Shown here: in pieces, positions 11,491 through 14,957 of the stretch
How positions within the stretch are numbered: position 1 is the first letter of the stretch
Layout of the letters: each line of letters begins with the position of its first letter
From: an uncultured Lachnospiraceae bacterium
GTDB taxonomy: Bacteria > Bacillota > Clostridia > Lachnospirales > Lachnospiraceae
Assembly: GCA_934371475.1 (NCBI GenBank)
Contig: CAKRNX010000046.1
Location: forward strand, 1 to 14,957
Direction: 5' to 3'
DNA: 14,957 nt
The notes under the pieces: generated by a model
The model's database searches: none
What the model was told of the DNA's origin: nothing
The model's input: the letters and a program-made list of their open reading frames with translations, nothing else
Translations under genes and position numbers: made by a program

Positions 11491-13508
11491 CGGAGTTTTT
11501 TCTCCAGCCCTCTGTGTCCTTCTTCCTGCAGCCCCGGATCTGTCCGCAATACCTCATCTACAGCCTCCCCGGCCCACTGCATGATCGGCGCATCCTGAAA
11601 AGGATCCGCAATCTGGAAATCCAGAATACCGCTCTGGCGGATACCAAACAGATCTCCCGGTCCTCTCATCTGCAGATCTTTCCCCGCAATCTCAAAACCA
11701 TCGTTGGAATGATTCAGAATATCCAGACGCTTTCTGACTGCCTCGCTGTCCGCCGTATGCATCATGATACAGTACGACTGCTCAGCTCCGCGGCCCACAC
11801 GCCCCCGGAGCTGGTGAAGCTGCGCCAGGCCGAAACGCTCAGAATTTTCAATCATCATCACGGTCGCATTCGGCACATTGACCCCCACCTCAATAACTGT
11901 CGTCGATACGAGTACCTGGATCTCATTCTTCAGAAAACGCTCCATAATCTCATTTTTTTCTTTTGGCTTCATTTTTCCGTGAAGATACTCTACGCGAATC
12001 CACTCCGGCAGCTGCGTTCTGATGCTTTCTGTATAATCCCTCACATTTTCCGCCTCTATATTTTCACTCTCTTCCACCATGGGACAGATAATATAGGCCT
12101 GCCGCCCCTTCTCCGCTTCTTCTCTGATAAACCGGTATGCCCTGGGACGGAACGAAGTATTCACCACGCAGTTTTTGATCGGAAGACGGCTGGCCGGCAG
12201 CTCATCGATCACTGACACATCGAGATCTCCGTACAGAATCACCGCCAGGGTCCTTGGGATCGGCGTCGCACTCATCACAATCGTATGCGGAAGTTCCCCT
12301 TTATAGGACAGAGCTTCCCGCTGCTTCACTCCAAACCGATGCTGCTCGTCAGTGATGACCAGTATCAGTTTTTTATATTTCACTTTTTCCTGGATCAGCG
12401 CATGTGTCCCGATCACAACCGAGACCTCCCCCAGACGGATTTTTTCACAGGCCACCCGTTTTTCTTTTATCGTCATGGAACCGGTCAGCAGCACAGCCTC
12501 CCACTGCAGTCCGATCTGCTCCATCAGCTGCTGAAACGCCTCATAATGCTGTCTGGCCAGCACTTCCGTTGGAACCATCAGTGCCCCCTGGCCGCCGTTG
12601 GCAGCCGCCATCACCAGCGCCAGAAACGCCACAATCGTTTTTCCGGAACCCACATCTCCCTGTACAAGCCTGGCCATTACCCGAGAACGCTGCATATCCG
12701 CCTCAATCTGGCGCCAGACCCGCTGCTGTGCGCCTGTCAGCCGATACGGAAGACCGTTCATTATCTTTTCCGTGTCTTCTACAGCTTTCAGCTGGTAACT
12801 GTGTACAACTTCCTCTCTGGTTTCTTTCAGTCTGCGCAGTGCCAGAATAAAGAAAAAAAACTCATCAAAAGCGAGACGTTTTCTGGCCGTCACCATCGCT
12901 TCCTTATCCGTCGGATAATGAATATCCCAGACCGCCTGCTGATACCCGGTCAGCCCGTACTTTTCTCTTATCTCTTCAGGAAGATAATCCGTGGAAAAAT
13001 CAAGCCCTTCCAACGTCTGCCTCAGCGCCTTGTCCAGCATATGCATGGTCAGCCCCGCCACCAGCGGATAGACCGGTTGGAGCGCTTTCTCTCTCTGTGC
13101 ATACTCGAACAGATCATAGACTGCCGGCTGTTCCATAAAGATATGTTTCCCTTTCTGCTTAATCCGACCCCGGAAAATATAACGGCATCCCGGTCTGACC
13201 GTACTGCGAAGATACGGCATATTAAACCATGTAGCAGAAAGAAACTTGGCTCCATCCCGGATTTTTCCTGTGATCACCTGATATTTTCCCAGATAACGCA
13301 CAGACAGAGGACGGTCAATACATCCGTTCACTGCTCTCATCTGCCCGTCTGCCAGTGTTTCAATATCCACCGGTTCCTCAAAAGCCTCATAAGCTCTTGG
13401 ATAATATCCGATCAGATCCTCCAGGGTCTCAATCCCTGCTTTTGAGAAATTCTGCGCTGTTTTTTCTCCTATTCCCTTTAACACAGTCAACGGTGATTCT
13501 AACTTCAT
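11451..13508 (-). CDS. recG: ATP-dependent DNA helicase RecG
   Basis: 685 aa from the chosen start, normal for the family. RecG remodels stalled replication forks and Holliday junctions. The N-terminal wedge/OB region (about 1-240) has LTVLKGIGEKTAQNF and LIGYYPRAY. Helicase motifs follow: Walker A GDVGSGKT (284-291), VPTEVLARQH, GTHALIQ, DEQHRFGVKQR (387-397, the DEXH box), SATPIPRTLA, and in the second RecA fold VSTTVIEVGVNVPNAT, QLRGRVGRG and MRGPGDLFGIRQSG (TRG-type end). The frame is open to 13568, but the ATG at 13508 gives the usual N-terminus and has GGGGG about 7 bases ahead (a GTG one codon upstream is an alternative). It lies downstream of fakA, a common Firmicutes order, but a terminator separates them. 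No own promoter is obvious. Confidence 0.97.
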   Translation of the reverse strand: MKLESPLTVLKGIGEKTAQNFSKAGIETLEDLIGYYPRAYEAFEEPVDIETLADGQMRAVNGCIDRPLSVRYLGKYQVITGKIRDGAKFLSATWFNMPYLRSTVRPGCRYIFRGRIKQKGKHIFMEQPAVYDLFEYAQREKALQPVYPLVAGLTMHMLDKALRQTLEGLDFSTDYLPEEIREKYGLTGYQQAVWDIHYPTDKEAMVTARKRLAFDEFFFFILALRRLKETREEVVHSYQLKAVEDTEKIMNGLPYRLTGAQQRVWRQIEADMQRSRVMARLVQGDVGSGKTIVAFLALVMAAANGGQGALMVPTEVLARQHYEAFQQLMEQIGLQWEAVLLTGSMTIKEKRVACEKIRLGEVSVVIGTHALIQEKVKYKKLILVITDEQHRFGVKQREALSYKGELPHTIVMSATPIPRTLAVILYGDLDVSVIDELPASRLPIKNCVVNTSFRPRAYRFIREEAEKGRQAYIICPMVEESENIEAENVRDYTESIRTQLPEWIRVEYLHGKMKPKEKNEIMERFLKNEIQVLVSTTVIEVGVNVPNATVMMIENSERFGLAQLHQLRGRVGRGAEQSYCIMMHTADSEAVRKRLDILNHSNDGFEIAGKDLQMRGPGDLFGIRQSGILDFQIADPFQDAPIMQWAGEAVDEVLRTDPGLQEEGHRGLEKKLRCYMKDGMENLNL

Positions 13509-13594
13509 CACATTTCCCCCACTCCTACCGGCAATCTCTCTTCGCAATTCTCCACACATCAAAAACAAGCTGCCTGTTGTTACATGCTTTACAT

Positions 13595-13635
13595 AATAAA
13601 AACACGCCGGAAAGTATATTCGAACTCCCCGGCGT
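13595..13635 (-). terminator. Intrinsic terminator after fakA/yloV
   Basis: On the minus strand ACGCCGG and CCGGCGT (13629-13635 and 13604-13610) pair, and two G-U pairs plus AGT/ACT extend this to a 12-bp stem with an 8-base loop. GTTTTTATT follows (13595-13603). It should separate fakA from recG transcripts, at least partly. Confidence 0.85.
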
Positions 13636-13699
13636 AGTTATCTTTCTTCCATCGTCATGCAGGCACAGGTCGGATCAGACCTTTTGACACTGCAATCTT

Positions 13700-14957
13700 T
13701 TATTCTACAGAAATCACATAATAATAAATCGGCTGTCCTCCCGGATTAACCTCCACATCACAATCCGGATACAGTTTGGTGAGCTCCTCTGCCAGCTGAT
13801 CAGCATCTTCTTCTTTTATATCCTCGCCGTAATAAATGCTGATGAGCTCCGCCTCGTCATCCATCATCTGCGCTACCGTCTCCTTGGCAGTCTCCAGGAT
13901 CTCCTTGCCAACAGCCAGAATACCATGATCGCCCACTCCCATGATATCTCCTTCGTGAATCTCCTTATCGTCAATGTGGGTATCACGCACCGCATAGGTC
14001 AGCTGCCCGGTCTTGACGTGGGCAATCTCTTCTTCCATCACTTTTGCATTTTCTTCCGGTGATTTCTCAGGCACATAATTGATCAGAGCCGTAATACCCT
14101 GCGGAATCGTTCTGGTTGGCACCACAATAATTTTCTTGTCCTGCGTCATGGCCTGCGCCTGGTTGGCAGCCAGGATAATATTTTTATTGTTAGGGAAAAT
14201 GAAGATCGTATCTGCATTTACCTGTTCGATCGCATTGAGCATATCTTCCGTGCTCGGATTCATGGTCTGACCGCCTTCGATCAGATAATCTGCGCCCAGA
14301 TCACGGAAAATACCTCCGATCCCCTCACCGATGGAGACTGAGATAAATCCCACTTCTTTTCTTGGCATCTGCTCTTTCTCTTTGCGTGCAGCCTCCTGAC
14401 GGTCCGCCTCTTTGATCAGCTTCTCCTGATGTTCTTCGCGCATATTGTCGATTTTCATCTTCGTCAGAGACCCGTACTTCAGAGCCTTCTGAATTGCAAG
14501 ACCCGGATCATTCGTATGCACATGTACCTTTACAATGTCATCATCCGATACAACCACGATTGAATCACCGATGGACTCCAGATATGCCTTGAAAGCCAGC
14601 TCAGTATCAGTGTCAAATTTCTTCTCCAGCATAATAATGAATTCCGTGCAGTATCCGAAACGGATTTCCGCCGGTTCCGGAGTCTCCGCCGCCTTGGGAG
14701 CGCTGGCCGGCTGAGCAGTCTCGATCGTATAATCAACTTCTTTGCCCAGGAACGCATCAAATGCGCCCTTTAAAAACTGCAGCAGTCCCTGTCCGCCGGA
14801 ATCAACCACACCGGCTTCCTTCAGTACCGGCAGCATCTCCGGTGTGCGGGACAGAACCTCGTCCTCATGTGCGATCACTTCCCGCATAAAATCCTCAAGT
14901 CCAATCTGCGGATTATCCTCCAGCAGCTCCACCGCTCTGTCTGCGCCGCCTCTGGCC
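13700..14957 (-). CDS. fakA: FakA/YloV-type fatty acid kinase (DAK2 domain), C-terminal part
   Basis: About 419 codons of a protein usually near 550 aa; the N-terminal ATP-binding part of the DhaL/DAK2 kinase lies right of the window. The visible part starts ARGGADRAVELLE. It holds the end of the kinase domain, LPVLKEAGVVDSGGQGLL (about 14780-14825), then an Ala/Pro/Glu linker, FGYCTEFIIML, and the C-terminal domain with GFISVSIGEGIGGIFRDLG, FIFPNNKNIILAANQA and VPTRTIPQGI. FakA phosphorylates fatty acids held by FakB proteins for phospholipid synthesis. In several Clostridia members of this family are only labelled DAK2-domain proteins, so the substrate is by analogy. The terminator at 13595-13635 follows. 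No frameshift seen. The next gene outside is commonly an Asp23 protein in this order. Confidence 0.92.
   Translation of the reverse strand, partial: ARGGADRAVELLEDNPQIGLEDFMREVIAHEDEVLSRTPEMLPVLKEAGVVDSGGQGLLQFLKGAFDAFLGKEVDYTIETAQPASAPKAAETPEPAEIRFGYCTEFIIMLEKKFDTDTELAFKAYLESIGDSIVVVSDDDIVKVHVHTNDPGLAIQKALKYGSLTKMKIDNMREEHQEKLIKEADRQEAARKEKEQMPRKEVGFISVSIGEGIGGIFRDLGADYLIEGGQTMNPSTEDMLNAIEQVNADTIFIFPNNKNIILAANQAQAMTQDKKIIVVPTRTIPQGITALINYVPEKSPEENAKVMEEEIAHVKTGQLTYAVRDTHIDDKEIHEGDIMGVGDHGILAVGKEILETAKETVAQMMDDEAELISIYYGEDIKEEDADQLAEELTKLYPDCDVEVNPGGQPIYYYVISVE

Noticed and set aside
12285..13445. Long plus-strand open frame of 386 codons antisense to recG
   Set aside because: Composition is His/Arg/Phe/Ser-rich, typical of antisense shadows; no ribosome site; recG covers it with all motifs intact.
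1..14957. Search for mobile elements, CRISPR arrays, tRNA/rRNA, riboswitches, toxin-antitoxin or defence cassettes
   Set aside because: No transposase or integrase, no spaced repeat array, no tRNA-like cloverleaf and no leader longer than about 150 bases with riboswitch-like structure was seen; genes are ordinary core genes with similar codon style.

Overview
This window looks like chromosomal DNA of a spore-forming, low-to-mid GC Clostridia, most likely a Lachnospiraceae member. The reasons are an alpha/beta-type small acid-soluble spore protein (SASP), a YlbJ-type sporulation membrane protein, strong AGGAGG-type ribosome binding sites, a DUF6465-like Lys/Ala-rich protein, and the neighbour pair fakA/yloV-recG. 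Almost everything lies on the minus strand; only the SASP gene and ylbJ are on the plus strand. The two edge genes (an RluA-family pseudouridine synthase on the left, a FakA/YloV protein on the right) are cut by the window.

Layout in the direction of minus-strand transcription, from right to left: (1) fakA/yloV C-terminal part (13700-14957), a strong intrinsic terminator, recG (11451-13508), a doubtful small ORF, and a Lys/Ala-rich DUF6465-like gene (10799-11263). (2) A bidirectional terminator, then the plus-strand SASP gene (10472-10705) with a sigma-G-like -10 box. (3) A divergent region, then a methylglyoxal synthase homologue (9819-10223), followed by rsmD-coaD-coiled-coil protein (7992-9682) behind a near-consensus vegetative promoter. 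(4) ylbJ on the plus strand (7011-7964), convergent with that operon. (5) A divergent small alarmone synthetase heading a tight run: SAS-rsmF-rsuA-HAD hydrolase-ygiQ (1257-6893), with gaps of 6 and 0 bases and overlaps of 14 and 4 bases. (6) A two-helix membrane protein of unknown function (519-1127) and the rluA-family gene (1-491).

Themes: four rRNA/tRNA modification enzymes (RluA family, RsuA family, NOL1/NOP2/Sun m5C methyltransferase, RsmD) sit in one window, two of them directly behind an alarmone synthetase. A second theme is spore biology: SASP and YlbJ are each inserted on the opposite strand between housekeeping operons. The window is core genome rather than an island. I see no mobile element, CRISPR array, tRNA, rRNA, toxin-antitoxin or phage-defence cassette, and no strong candidate for a wholly new system. 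The best second looks are a methylglyoxal synthase homologue with changed catalytic positions, the SAS-led RNA-modification operon, the H1-like DUF6465 protein back to back with a spore DNA-binding protein, and a DivIVA-like coiled coil with a 33-base internal duplication.
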